Part shown: in pieces, positions 35,393 to 47,006 of the stretch
Numbering within the stretch: the first letter of the stretch is position 1
How the letters are laid out: every line of letters starts with the position of its first letter
Assembly: GCA_002694685.1 (NCBI GenBank)
Contig: NZMW01000001.1
Coordinates: forward strand, 434,001 to 498,000
Origin: Balneola sp.
Lineage (GTDB): Bacteria > Bacteroidota > Rhodothermia > Balneolales > Balneolaceae
Direction of reading: 5' to 3'
DNA: 64,000 bases
Position numbers and translations under genes: made by a program
Notes under the pieces: model-generated
Databases searched by the model: none
What the model was told of the DNA's origin: nothing
What the model saw: only the letters and a program-made list of their open reading frames with translations

Positions 35393-35560
35393 GCCACAAA
35401 ATGATTGGGGTAGTTACATTGAGCACTACAGGATTTGCATCAAAATTTGACTAAGAAAGCATTCCATGCTTCGCTAAAGTAGATATTATTGTCAGTATGG
35501 CTAGATATAGATTATTCGGGAGGTATTAGACAATAAACTAGGTAAAGGAGATGACTATTA

Positions 35561-37411
35561 CTATCTAAACCGCGCCTGAATCTCGTCCAGTGGAATGTAG
35601 CTTATCGTAGGCTTCTTGAGAGGATCCATATACGGTTGTTCACAGGCGAAAAGCTGATCAACTAATCCTTCCATCTCCTGCTCGGTGAGTTTCTTTCCCC
35701 GGGGAATAGCAGCTTTAGCAGCAAATGCGATTGCCAATTTCTCACGAGCTTCCAGCTTCACCTTCTGCCCTAATTCCTGATATTGATGAAGCATCGAAAT
35801 CAACACCTCCTCTTCATTACCAATTTCGATATCAGCAGGTACGCCGTTTATCATGGCGGTATTTCCGCTCAAAAGCTGAACTGAAAATCCCATTCTTTGA
35901 ATGATAGAATGAAGTTCTTTCAGAAGTGTATAATCAGAAGCAGACATCTCCAGTGTTTGAGCAAATAATAGCTGTTGAGTACTTGGCAGAGCTTCCTCGG
36001 TGGCGTTTATCGCTTTTTCAAAGATGATGCGTTTATGGGCCAAATGCTGGTCAATAACAGTAAGCCCTGTACGTGTTTGCGTCAGGATATAAGAATTATG
36101 AAGCTGCCAAAACCCTTTATCCTGGGTGACTTTCTTTTGCTCTTCTTCTGAAGGTTCAAAATTACCGGCTCCAGTATAATTTGGTTGTTGTATTGATGAC
36201 CCTCTTCCGTATAGCTGCTCACCAAATTCATCCCCCTTACCCTGAATATTTGAAGAGCGGTTATTAATTCGGGAAGGAATTTGAAAATCACCGCTTCCAG
36301 ATTGCCGGCTATTCTGAGTGTTAAAACTAAAACCGGAACCAAATCCCTTCGAGGAATCATCACTTAAAAAAGGATCGTCATTCTGTTCAATATTTGGAAC
36401 CTGAAAGTGCTTGTTCAATGCCCGGTTCACTACTGAACGTGCCAATTGAATCACACTTCGCTCATCTTCGAACTTGACTTCCATCTTAGCGGGGTGAACG
36501 TTTACATCTACCTTAGCAGGGTCAATATCAAAGAAAAGAGCATAGAACGGATATTCATTATTACGGGTCCACGCATCATATAAACTCAAAATAACGTGAG
36601 TCAGATACCTGTGTTGAAAAGGACGCCCATTCACAAAAAGGAACTGTTCTCCCCTGCTCTTTTTAGCCAATTTAGGGTCAGAAGCGAATCCATGAATTTT
36701 AACGTAGCTGGTTTCTTCAGCAAACTCAATCAAACTCGCTTTATAAGAACTGCCAAAAATTTGTGTGACCCGGTCTTTCAGGTCCTGAACTGGTAAATCA
36801 TAAATCACATCCCCATCAGCTTCGATGTAAAAAGCAACATCTGTACTGGCTATTGCCGCATATTGAACGGTTCGGATAATATGGCGAAGCTCGGTAACAT
36901 CGGTCTTTAAAAACTGCCGGCGGGCAGGTACATTAAAAAATAAATTACGAACGGCTATGGTAGTTCCATTATCGGTTGCCGTAGGTTTGATCTCTCGTTC
37001 TTCACCACCCCAAACTTCAAATTCCCAGCCGTTTTCGTCTTCAGCTCTTTTCGTCTTAACCGTAACCTGAGAAACCGAAGCTATGGAAGCCATGGCTTCA
37101 CCCCTAAAACCCAGCGTACGGATTTTAAAAAGGTCGTCAACCGTATTAATTTTGGATGTAGCGTGACGTTCAAAACAGAGTGGAAGGTCTTCCTTGCTCA
37201 TTCCACAGCCGTTATCAGAAACCTGTATTAGTGTCCGCCCTGCATTCTGAATAAGGATTCTAAGCTCATCTGCACCGGCATCTACAGCATTGTCTATGAG
37301 TTCTTTAACTACAGAGGCTGGGCGCTGAATGACCTCTCCTGCCGCAATTTTATTACTTATTTCTGGGGGAAGCTGATGTATAATGGAATCGCTGATCCGG
37401 GTATCGCTCAA
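35561..37411 (-). CDS. mutL: DNA mismatch repair protein MutL
   Basis: A 616-residue MutL. The N-terminal GHKL ATPase has AAGEVIQRPASVVKELIDNA, VSDNGCGM, RHATSKI and GFRGEAMASI; a disordered Ser/Gln-rich linker spans about 345-425; the C-terminal dimerisation domain begins at KGFWQLHNSYILTQT. The endonuclease motif normally DQHAxxE reads DQHLAHKR here, with Lys for Glu, and the CPHGRP-like block reads CEQPYMDP. Other expected motifs (FACEQ, AAIPRG) remain. Nicking activity is therefore uncertain. The small membrane-anchored ORF lies 18 nt upstream. Confidence 0.94.
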   Translation of the reverse strand: MSDTRISDSIIHQLPPEISNKIAAGEVIQRPASVVKELIDNAVDAGADELRILIQNAGRTLIQVSDNGCGMSKEDLPLCFERHATSKINTVDDLFKIRTLGFRGEAMASIASVSQVTVKTKRAEDENGWEFEVWGGEEREIKPTATDNGTTIAVRNLFFNVPARRQFLKTDVTELRHIIRTVQYAAIASTDVAFYIEADGDVIYDLPVQDLKDRVTQIFGSSYKASLIEFAEETSYVKIHGFASDPKLAKKSRGEQFLFVNGRPFQHRYLTHVILSLYDAWTRNNEYPFYALFFDIDPAKVDVNVHPAKMEVKFEDERSVIQLARSVVNRALNKHFQVPNIEQNDDPFLSDDSSKGFGSGFSFNTQNSRQSGSGDFQIPSRINNRSSNIQGKGDEFGEQLYGRGSSIQQPNYTGAGNFEPSEEEQKKVTQDKGFWQLHNSYILTQTRTGLTVIDQHLAHKRIIFEKAINATEEALPSTQQLLFAQTLEMSASDYTLLKELHSIIQRMGFSVQLLSGNTAMINGVPADIEIGNEEEVLISMLHQYQELGQKVKLEAREKLAIAFAAKAAIPRGKKLTEQEMEGLVDQLFACEQPYMDPLKKPTISYIPLDEIQARFR

Positions 37412-37429
37412 TGTAAGTCTGTAGTTCTT

Positions 37430-37636
37430 TTAAAGTGAAAGTAAATATACAACAAGTGCGAGGCAGGCCGCAAAGAAAACAACTCGGGAAAATTGAGCCG
37501 GCCGACGTCGGGTGTGTGATTCAAATTTTATACGCTTACGGCGTTTTTCCCTTTCGTCCTTTTCAGGATCGTAATATCGAAAGGGGTAATCGAATTTTTT
37601 GGGCTTTGGCCGGAAGCCGAACATTGGTCGGATCAT
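37430..37636 (-). CDS. small basic protein with C-terminal membrane anchor
   Basis: A 68-codon frame 18 nt upstream of mutL on the same strand. The protein is very basic (DEREKRRKRIKFESHTRRRP) with a tyrosine-rich N-terminal part (FDYPFRYYDPEKD), and ends in a single hydrophobic segment (VVFFAACLALVVYLLSL) that would place the charged part in the cytoplasm. I do not recognise a named family. Spacing to mutL and the coherent tail-anchor architecture support a real gene. Confidence 0.6.
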   Translation of the reverse strand: MIRPMFGFRPKPKKFDYPFRYYDPEKDEREKRRKRIKFESHTRRRPAQFSRVVFFAACLALVVYLLSL

Positions 37637-37878
37637 AACAACACCTCAATTTTATTGGCTTTGGATGGCTAACGCTAGTGGCTAACATATCTTATCTAAT
37701 ATACTGAATAAGAGACGGAAAAATCGAATCTTAAACAGTTAATCTTGCTCTGATATCCACAATATCCTTTTGAGTCTAAAATTTGTAAACTCCAAGCCCA
37801 ATTATTTTCCTTCGGAAATCATTTTGTCGAACTTCACATTATATAACTGAAATCAATAAACACTAAGCACTTACTTAA

Positions 37879-40110
<2,232 letters not shown>

Positions 40111-40134
40111 TTTCTTTAGGGTACCAAAAGTACC

Positions 40135-40166
40135 GGCCCGGTTCTGAGAAGAGTCGGGCTTTTTTA
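40135..40166 (+). terminator. intrinsic terminator after icd
   Basis: GGCCCG (40135-40140) pairs with CGGGCT (40155-40160) with a 14-base loop, followed by a run of seven T. A small GGTAC/GTACC hairpin just upstream adds structure. It separates icd from the thr operon. Confidence 0.8.
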
Positions 40167-40332
40167 TTGAATTGATTTTATACCCAATCTCTATAATTTT
40201 TTTACTTCACAAATAAAATCACTACAAATTAAAAGCGCTACCAAGGCAATGCTTCTATTTAATTTATAATCACTTAGACTCTTTTTTATAGTTAGGGTTT
40301 ACTTTAAAGCCTAAATAAAATAGACTAAACCC

Positions 40333-40446
40333 ATGGTATTAAATCATACAAATAGCACTTATTACCAAGCTCTTTCAATGGCTTTGAGCACTGCTATGTC
40401 TATGGTTTCTTCCGCTACTACAATCACGATTATTACAACCCCTTAG
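40333..40446 (+). CDS. thrL: thr operon leader peptide (Thr/Ile-rich)
   Basis: A 37-codon frame, ATG at 40333 to TAG at 40444-40446, ending in SSATTITIITTP. Residues 29-36 comprise five Thr and three Ile, the two amino acids whose supply regulates thrABC in E. coli, where the leader peptide has a similar Thr/Ile run. It ends 81 nt before thrA. Internal Met codons at 40378, 40396 and 40402 are alternative starts. The frame is too short for most gene finders. Function as an attenuator peptide is inferred from composition and position. Confidence 0.75.
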   Translation: MVLNHTNSTYYQALSMALSTAMSMVSSATTITIITTP

Positions 40447-40485
40447 GGGGTGCTCATCTCATATCGCCACTTGGCATTGCGCCAA
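40439..40485 (+). promoter_or_regulatory. candidate attenuator structures between leader peptide and thrA
   Basis: CCCC/GGGG (40439-40442 with 40446-40449) folds over the leader stop codon. TTGGC/GCCAA (40471-40475 with 40481-40485) forms a second hairpin that would compete with pairing between GGTGC (40449-40453) and GCGCC (40479-40483). No T-tract follows, so intrinsic termination is not obvious; control may be translational or Rho-dependent. Confidence 0.4.
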
Positions 40486-40527
40486 CATCTAACAGCTTTA
40501 AAGTCATTAATCTAAGTATCACTCATT

Positions 40528-42978
40528 ATGTTAGTATTGAAATTTGGTGGAACATCTGTAGCCACTGCTGAAAACCTAAAAAAAGTCCAGCATATCATTC
40601 GTTCTCAGTCAGAGTCGGATAAAGTAGCTGTCGTCGTTTCTGCACTGGGAGGAATCACCAACCAGCTTCAGGAATGTGCACTCTTAGCTTCTAAAGGTGA
40701 CGAGGGTTATAGAGAAATCTTAAAATCTATCGAAACAAGACATCTTGAACTATGTAATGATTTGCTTTCCGTTCAGGAGCGAAGCTCTACACTTACCCAA
40801 ACCAAGCTATTACTCAATGATTTGGAGGATATCTGCCGTGGAGTGTTTTTGATCCGGGAACTCTCCCCTCGCTCATTCGATCATATTCTAAGCTATGGCG
40901 AAATTTTATCAGCAGGAATTATCACCGATTATTTAAATAGTTCGGGTCTGGACGTTCAACTTTTGGATGCTAGGAAGTTGATTAGAACTGATAACAAATT
41001 TGGTAAGGCTGCAGTAGATACCACTTTAACGTACACCGAGATAAAGAAACAGCTAGATGCTTCTTCTCCGGTTTCCATTTGTGCCGGATTTGTGGCTTCA
41101 TCCAAAGAAGATGGATTTACAACCACTTTAGGACGCGGAGGATCCGACTACTCTGCCGCATTAATAGCTGCAGCTGTGGATGCCAAGGAATTACAGATCT
41201 GGACCGATGTAAACGGAATGATGACTTCAGATCCGCGACTTGTTCCAACTGCTCACCCTATTGAGCATCTCTCCTACGAAGAAGCCATGGAACTTTCCCA
41301 TTTTGGAGCCAAGGTCATTTACCCGCCAACCATTCAACCTGTTCTGGATTCGGAAATTCCGGTTCATATCAAAAATACGTTCGACCCTGAAAATCCCGGT
41401 ACCCTGATTTCAAAAGATGGTTCCGATGAAGGTCAGGTTGTCAAGGGAACTTCATGCATTCAGGAAATTGCTTTGTGCACACTCACCGGTTCAGGTATGA
41501 TTGCAGTACCCAATATCTCATACCGTCTGTTTGGCTCGTTAAGCCGGCAGCAGGTAAATGTGATTATGATCACACAGGCTTCCTCAGAACATTCCATTAC
41601 AGTTGGTATTGCTTTAGATGATGTCGAAAAAGCCCAAAAAGCCATATCAGAGGAGTTTTCCTATGAGATAGAAACTCATAAAATAAACCCACTTGATGTA
41701 GAAACAGACCTTTCGATTATTGCTTTAGTCGGTTCTCGCATGAAGAAGCAAGTAGGTGTAAGTGCCAAGCTTTTTGATACGCTAAGTCACAATGGGGTAA
41801 ATGTGCGGGCAATTGCACAGGGATCAACTGAGCTGAATATTTCTGTGGTGATCGCTAAAAAAGATCTCAAAAAATCTTTAAACAGTATTCACGAGAGTTT
41901 CTTCCTTTCCGACCGCCGAAAACTTAACCTGTTTATGATTGGCGTAGGGAATGTCGGTAAAGTCTTTATTGAACAGGTGAAAGCACAGCAGGAATACCTG
42001 ACTAAAAAGCATAATCTTGATGTTTTGATTACTGGACTGGCCAATTCCCGGCAAATGTATTTTGATGAGGAAGGCATTGATTTAGACAGCTGGGAGCAGC
42101 TTTTGGAGAATAAGTCCGAATCAATGAATACTTCTCTTTTCATTGAAAAAATGAATGAGCTTAATCTTAGAAATAGCGTCTTTATTGATTCAACCGCATC
42201 AGAAGAAATAGCCGGACTCTATCAAGATGTGCTTGAAAGCAGTATCTCTGTGGTGACTCCAAACAAAGTAGCTTGTTCATCATCTTATCAAAACTACAAG
42301 CAGCTGACTAATGCCGCACTGAAGTATAAATCGAAGTTTTTATTTGAAACCAATGTTGGAGCCGGACTTCCCGTTATTTCTACCCTGAATGATTTGGTTA
42401 AAAGCGGTGATGAAATCCATACAATTCAGGCGGTCCTTTCCGGTACATTGAACTTTATCTTCAATAACTACAACGGCTCCACAAAGTTTAGTGAAGTAGT
42501 TAAAGAAGCGAAGGCAGCAGGGTTTACTGAACCTGATCCTCGATTAGACCTCAGCGGTGTTGATGTAATGCGGAAGATTCTTATTCTTGCCCGGGAAAGT
42601 GGGTTTGAACTCGAACTGGACGATATCACAAACAATAGCTTTGTCCCCGAGGAATGTATGGAAGTTGATAGCCTTGACGATTTCTACCAAAAATTGGACG
42701 AACATGAAAAGGTATTTCAAAGACTATATACTAATGCTCATGCAGATGGAAAACGCCTCAAGTATGTTGCCACTTTTAAAGACGGTAAAGCTGAGACTGG
42801 ATTAGAAATGTTTGCTTCTGACCACCCTTTCTTTAATTTGGGAGGCAAGGATAACATTGTTCTATTCTACACCAATCGATATAGTGAACAACCCCTTGTT
42901 GTTAAAGGAGCCGGAGCCGGAGCGGCTGTTACAGCTTCAGGTATCTTCGCAGACATCATGAAAATCGCATCCGCTTGA
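40528..42978 (+). CDS. thrA: bifunctional aspartate kinase / homoserine dehydrogenase
   Basis: An 816-residue fusion. Residues 1-290 are aspartokinase (LVLKFGGTSVATAENL, TTLGRGGSDYSAALIA), 310-465 two ACT domains for allosteric control (GSGMIAVPNISYRLFGSL, VGVSAKLFDTLSHNGVNVRA), and 465-816 homoserine dehydrogenase (LFMIGVGNVGKVFIEQV, ETNVGAGLPVISTLNDL, GTLNFIFNNY, EPDPRLDLSGVDVMRKILIL). It catalyses the first and third steps from aspartate to threonine. It heads thrABC and is separated from thrB by 1 nt. Confidence 0.97.
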   Translation: MLVLKFGGTSVATAENLKKVQHIIRSQSESDKVAVVVSALGGITNQLQECALLASKGDEGYREILKSIETRHLELCNDLLSVQERSSTLTQTKLLLNDLEDICRGVFLIRELSPRSFDHILSYGEILSAGIITDYLNSSGLDVQLLDARKLIRTDNKFGKAAVDTTLTYTEIKKQLDASSPVSICAGFVASSKEDGFTTTLGRGGSDYSAALIAAAVDAKELQIWTDVNGMMTSDPRLVPTAHPIEHLSYEEAMELSHFGAKVIYPPTIQPVLDSEIPVHIKNTFDPENPGTLISKDGSDEGQVVKGTSCIQEIALCTLTGSGMIAVPNISYRLFGSLSRQQVNVIMITQASSEHSITVGIALDDVEKAQKAISEEFSYEIETHKINPLDVETDLSIIALVGSRMKKQVGVSAKLFDTLSHNGVNVRAIAQGSTELNISVVIAKKDLKKSLNSIHESFFLSDRRKLNLFMIGVGNVGKVFIEQVKAQQEYLTKKHNLDVLITGLANSRQMYFDEEGIDLDSWEQLLENKSESMNTSLFIEKMNELNLRNSVFIDSTASEEIAGLYQDVLESSISVVTPNKVACSSSYQNYKQLTNAALKYKSKFLFETNVGAGLPVISTLNDLVKSGDEIHTIQAVLSGTLNFIFNNYNGSTKFSEVVKEAKAAGFTEPDPRLDLSGVDVMRKILILARESGFELELDDITNNSFVPEECMEVDSLDDFYQKLDEHEKVFQRLYTNAHADGKRLKYVATFKDGKAETGLEMFASDHPFFNLGGKDNIVLFYTNRYSEQPLVVKGAGAGAAVTASGIFADIMKIASA

Positions 42979-42979
42979 T

Positions 42980-43912
42980 ATGGAATCAATAAAAGTATTT
43001 GCTCCTGCAACTGTTGCCAACGTAGCGTGTGGATTTGACGTAATGGGTTTTGCTCTCCGCGATATTGGAGACGAGCTCATTATTCGTAAAACCAAAGAAC
43101 CCGGACTAGTGATTTCAGCTATTCATGGTTCTGAAACCCTCTCAAAAAACCCAAAAGAAAATGTCCTTACTGTAGCCGCACAGGCTTTAATAGAACATTT
43201 AGATTCAAAACCAGACTTCGGGTTTGAGTTTGAGTTGACCAAAAAAGTTAAGCCCGGAAGTGGATTGGGATCAAGTGCATCAAGTTCAGCAGCAGCGGTA
43301 TTTGGGCTTAATGAATTACTTGGCAATCCTTTTGAAAGTAAAGAACTTGTACCCTTTGCAATGGAAGGTGAACGAATTGCCTCCGGCATTCCTCACGCTG
43401 ATAACGTAGCTCCTTCCCTTCTGGGTGGATTTATTTTGATCAGGAGTTATGAACCGTTGGATGTTGTCACTCTAGATTATCCGGGCAATTTGTACGCCAC
43501 AGTAGTTCACCCGCAAATTGAAATTAAAACTGCGGACGCAAAGAAAATGCTCCGTAAACAGATTGAGCTCAAAGATGCTATCACGCAATGGGGAAATATT
43601 GGAGGCTTGGTTAGCGGCTTGGCCAAAGCAGACTATGAACTCATAGGGCGCTCTTTACAGGATGTAATCGCAGAACCCATTCGTGGAATGTTAATACCCT
43701 CTTTTCAAAAAGCAAAAGAGTCGGCTTTAAGAACGGGAGCTTTGGGCTGCAGTATATCGGGTTCAGGTCCATCAATTTTTGCTTTGTGCAGAGGTGAAGA
43801 GAATGCTCAGAAAGTAGCACAATCATATGAGGAACTTTACAAAAGCATAGGGCTCGAAAGTTTCGTACACGTTTCCGGAATAAATACTAAAGGTGCTGAG
43901 GTTCTGAGATGA
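42980..43912 (+). CDS. thrB: homoserine kinase
   Basis: A 310-residue GHMP kinase that phosphorylates homoserine. ATP-binding motif PGSGLGSSASSSAAAVFGL (about 92-110), N-terminal VFAPATVANVACGFDVMGFA and C-terminal GALGCSISGSGPSIFAL are all typical. It begins 1 nt after the thrA stop and overlaps thrC by 4 nt (ATGA). Confidence 0.96.
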   Translation: MESIKVFAPATVANVACGFDVMGFALRDIGDELIIRKTKEPGLVISAIHGSETLSKNPKENVLTVAAQALIEHLDSKPDFGFEFELTKKVKPGSGLGSSASSSAAAVFGLNELLGNPFESKELVPFAMEGERIASGIPHADNVAPSLLGGFILIRSYEPLDVVTLDYPGNLYATVVHPQIEIKTADAKKMLRKQIELKDAITQWGNIGGLVSGLAKADYELIGRSLQDVIAEPIRGMLIPSFQKAKESALRTGALGCSISGSGPSIFALCRGEENAQKVAQSYEELYKSIGLESFVHVSGINTKGAEVLR

Positions 43913-45198
43913 AGTATTACAGCACCAATAGAAAATCACCCCTCGCTAATTTTCAAGAAGCCATTTTCAAAGGATTACCTGATGATAATGGGCTTTATAT
44001 GCCTGAGAAGATCTCAGCTCTACCCTCTTCATTTTTCAAGAATTTAGAAAACCATACGTTATCGGAAATTGGTTTTAAAGTACTGAAACAGTTTGTTAGT
44101 GATGAAATTCCTAAAGATGTCCTATCCAATATTGTAGAAGAAACTCTGAACTTTGATATTCCTTTGATTGAAGTCTCTGAGAACCTTTACTCGCTTGAGC
44201 TATACCACGGACCTACTTTTGCTTTTAAGGATGTAGGAGCACGATTCCTGGCTCGCAGCCTAAGTCATTTCACCAAAGAGACTGATCAAAAGCTGACAGT
44301 TTTGGTAGCTACCTCCGGCGATACAGGAAGTGCTGTTGCTCAGGGATTCTACGAAGTCCCTAATATCGAAGTCATTATCTTATATCCTTCGGGGAAAATC
44401 AGTGATTTCCAGGAACAGCAAATGACAACTTTAGGCAAGAATATTACTGCGCTTGAAGTAGATGGTTCTTTTGATGACTGCCAAAAGATGGTAAAACAAG
44501 CTTTTCTTGATGAGGAGCTTACAGAAAAGGCGAACCTGACTTCAGCCAACTCCATCAACATTGCACGGTTACTGCCACAGAGTATTTATTACTTCTATAG
44601 TCTTGGTCAACTTCCCCAAGAAAAAAGGAATGAAGTAGTCATTTCAGTTCCTAGCGGAAACTACGGTAATTTATCTGCCGGACTTATCGCTCAAAGAATG
44701 GGTCTGAAAATTAATCATTTTCTGGCCTGCTCTAATATAAATGACACCGTACCGGAGTATCTGAAAACCTCAAAGTATTCTGCTAAAACAAGTACTGAGA
44801 CCATTTCTAACGCCATGGATGTTGGCGATCCAAGTAATTTTGCACGTATGCTGGATTTATTTTCAGGCTCTCATAAGCAAATGACTGAATCAATAACAGG
44901 CTATTCTTTTACTGACGATGAAACCAGAAAAGCTATCAAATCAGTATATGAAAAATCAGGTTACATCTTAGATCCGCACGGAGCAGTTGGTTTCCTGGGA
45001 TTGCAGAAATACCTAGATAAAAATAGTGGAACAGGTATTTTCCTGGAAACAGCTCATCCTTATAAATTCAAGGAAACAGTTGAGAATGAAATCGATGAAC
45101 CGTTAACCCCAGTTTTAGAATTTAAGAGTAAAGAAAAGAAGTCGATCGCATTTGGTAATGATTTTGAGGAATTAAAAGAACGGCTAATGAGTACTTAA
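43909..45198 (+). CDS. thrC: threonine synthase
   Basis: A 429-residue PLP enzyme (fold type II) that converts phosphohomoserine to threonine. PLP lysine in HGPTFAFKDVGARFLAR, TSGDTGSAVAQGFY (phosphate-binding region), VPSGNYGNLSAGLIAQRMG and the NNA-like NAMDVGDPSNFARML are present. Form is that of the class similar to E. coli ThrC. Last gene of the thr operon, converging with the DedA gene 3 nt away. Confidence 0.96.
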   Translation: MKYYSTNRKSPLANFQEAIFKGLPDDNGLYMPEKISALPSSFFKNLENHTLSEIGFKVLKQFVSDEIPKDVLSNIVEETLNFDIPLIEVSENLYSLELYHGPTFAFKDVGARFLARSLSHFTKETDQKLTVLVATSGDTGSAVAQGFYEVPNIEVIILYPSGKISDFQEQQMTTLGKNITALEVDGSFDDCQKMVKQAFLDEELTEKANLTSANSINIARLLPQSIYYFYSLGQLPQEKRNEVVISVPSGNYGNLSAGLIAQRMGLKINHFLACSNINDTVPEYLKTSKYSAKTSTETISNAMDVGDPSNFARMLDLFSGSHKQMTESITGYSFTDDETRKAIKSVYEKSGYILDPHGAVGFLGLQKYLDKNSGTGIFLETAHPYKFKETVENEIDEPLTPVLEFKSKEKKSIAFGNDFEELKERLMST

Positions 45199-45201
45199 AA
45201 C

Positions 45202-45999
45202 TCAGATCTTAAACTTGGTTTTCATAATAGGAATGAGATAGCGCAAGAATACGATCAAAAAGACAAACACCCCTAAAATTATCCAAAGCGCATAATCCTC
45301 ATAGCTTTCATAAAACATGAGCAGTTCACTTCCGGCGAATACCGAGAACCAAACAAAGGTGGGCGTCCATAACAATGCAGTGAGCCCAAAGTATATCAAA
45401 AACTTCCAGAAGCTAGTCTTTAAAATCCCTGCACTCATATAAACAGGAAATCTGCTTCCTGGAATAAATCGGCTTAGTACAAGTATTACGGGTCCCTTCT
45501 TCTCAAACCAAGCTTCAGCACTGTACACATTTTCTTTTTTCACTAACCATTTGAAAGGTGGAATTGTAAATATAGAATTACCGAGTAATCGCCCAGCGAA
45601 ATAAAGAGAGAAGTCACCCATAAATATTCCAGCAACGGCGGCAATAGCTGCAGGCCAGAAAGCGATTAAACCATTAGCGACCATCAATCCTGCAGCGATA
45701 CATGCTAAATCCTCACTTAGTAAAGTAGAAAGTATGATCAGCAACATATAGACAACTAAAAGTTCATTTCCGGAGCGTTTTTCAACTCTGTTAAGATATG
45801 GAACCAGCTTTTCCAGACTGTCTTTACTAATCTGATTTGAATCGGGGACTTGCGGTTCAAACAAAGAATTCGATAAAGTATCTTGGGATACTATTGAATA
45901 ACTAAATTTGTCAATGCCTTCTTTAGCAGGAGTTTCAGGAACAGCCTTAAATACCAACAGAGGCAGCAATAATAGCAGTAAAGGCTTTAACAGATTCAC
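45202..45999 (-). CDS. DedA/VTT family membrane protein
   Basis: A 265-residue protein. Residues 1-75 contain a signal-like segment (LLLLLLPLLVFKAVPETP) and a soluble stretch unusual for the family. After this comes a DedA domain: segments around 85-240 with the conserved block GAGRLLG-like FAGRLLGNSIFT, FEKKGPVILVLSRFIPGSRF and MSAGILKTSFWKFLIY. DedA proteins are linked to membrane lipid (undecaprenyl phosphate or PE) translocation and membrane potential. It follows the plsC-like gene by 20 nt on the same strand. Confidence 0.88.
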   Translation of the reverse strand: MNLLKPLLLLLLPLLVFKAVPETPAKEGIDKFSYSIVSQDTLSNSLFEPQVPDSNQISKDSLEKLVPYLNRVEKRSGNELLVVYMLLIILSTLLSEDLACIAAGLMVANGLIAFWPAAIAAVAGIFMGDFSLYFAGRLLGNSIFTIPPFKWLVKKENVYSAEAWFEKKGPVILVLSRFIPGSRFPVYMSAGILKTSFWKFLIYFGLTALLWTPTFVWFSVFAGSELLMFYESYEDYALWIILGVFVFLIVFLRYLIPIMKTKFKI

Positions 46000-46019
46000 A
46001 CACTAGCAATTAAATATTT

Positions 46020-46826
46020 TCAGGAAAGTACTGATACAAATTCAGAATGTTTGCTAAGAAAACGTTCTTCCGAAATAACTTCATCAAACTCAGATTCAAG
46101 TGCTTTGTTAAGTTTCATAGCTAACGATTTACGGTCACTATCTAAAATAGTTTGAGTCCCAAAATTTATTGTAGCGGTGCATTTTTTTAGTTTGAGAAAA
46201 TTTAGAAAATGAGTAGAAAAGGGTGTTTCATCCCACCAGCAAATAGACTGATAAGCAGGTACAGCTCCTTCTCCAGTTTCATAAGAAATAGCAGCATATG
46301 AGACAGGCATATTTTGAGATGCCGGATATTCCAGTAGTGAACTTCGAAAAGGCAGGATATCGAAACCCGGACTGGTCGTCCCTTCAGGAAAAAGTATAAT
46401 ACCCTGATTGTTGTTGATATTTTTTGAAATAAGCTTATTCACTCGTGTTACATCTCTTTTTCGTTCTCGATCAATAAAAAGAATTCCACTGGTTCGGATA
46501 ATGAATCCGAATAAAGGCCACGATTTAACATCGCTTTTGGCAACAAACAGGCATCTAAGCTGAGAAAACAGAACAAACACATCGATATAGCTCAGGTGAT
46601 TTGAAACCAATAAAAATGGCGGTTCAGGGGCTGGATTTTTTATTTTCAGCTCCATTCCAAATATTCTGCAGCAAGTCTTACCCCACGTCCTAAGTAAATA
46701 GCCTCTGAGTTTTTCATAATTCACCCCAAGAAATGAAAATATAAGGCAGAGCATTATCAGCGAATAAAAAAATAGGGTTGCGATGATAAAGCCGGCTAGT
46801 TTTATGAAAACACGTATTAATTCCAT
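46020..46826 (-). CDS. 1-acyl-sn-glycerol-3-phosphate acyltransferase (PlsC-like)
   Basis: A 268-residue membrane acyltransferase. One or two N-terminal hydrophobic segments precede the catalytic NHLSYIDVFVLF (H-x4-D, about 96-107), the substrate-binding LFIDRERKRD and the LFPEGTTSPG motif. It would acylate lysophosphatidate to phosphatidate in phospholipid synthesis; other lyso-lipid acceptors are possible. Its start is 180 nt from the divergent alpha/beta hydrolase gene. Confidence 0.88.
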   Translation of the reverse strand: MELIRVFIKLAGFIIATLFFYSLIMLCLIFSFLGVNYEKLRGYLLRTWGKTCCRIFGMELKIKNPAPEPPFLLVSNHLSYIDVFVLFSQLRCLFVAKSDVKSWPLFGFIIRTSGILFIDRERKRDVTRVNKLISKNINNNQGIILFPEGTTSPGFDILPFRSSLLEYPASQNMPVSYAAISYETGEGAVPAYQSICWWDETPFSTHFLNFLKLKKCTATINFGTQTILDSDRKSLAMKLNKALESEFDEVISEERFLSKHSEFVSVLS

Positions 46827-47006
46827 GGGCAGAAATTAACAATTTCTATCTGAAAAAAAGGTTTTCTTTAACCCTTATTTTCTTATTCCCTAAACTAAAT
46901 GAAAAGAGAAATAGTTTTGAAATTGTATATGCACTGGTTCTAGTATATTTTGTTTAATCACCTATTAGCATATTTACTAAGTTGATAATTATTTGTACCC
47001 TTATTT

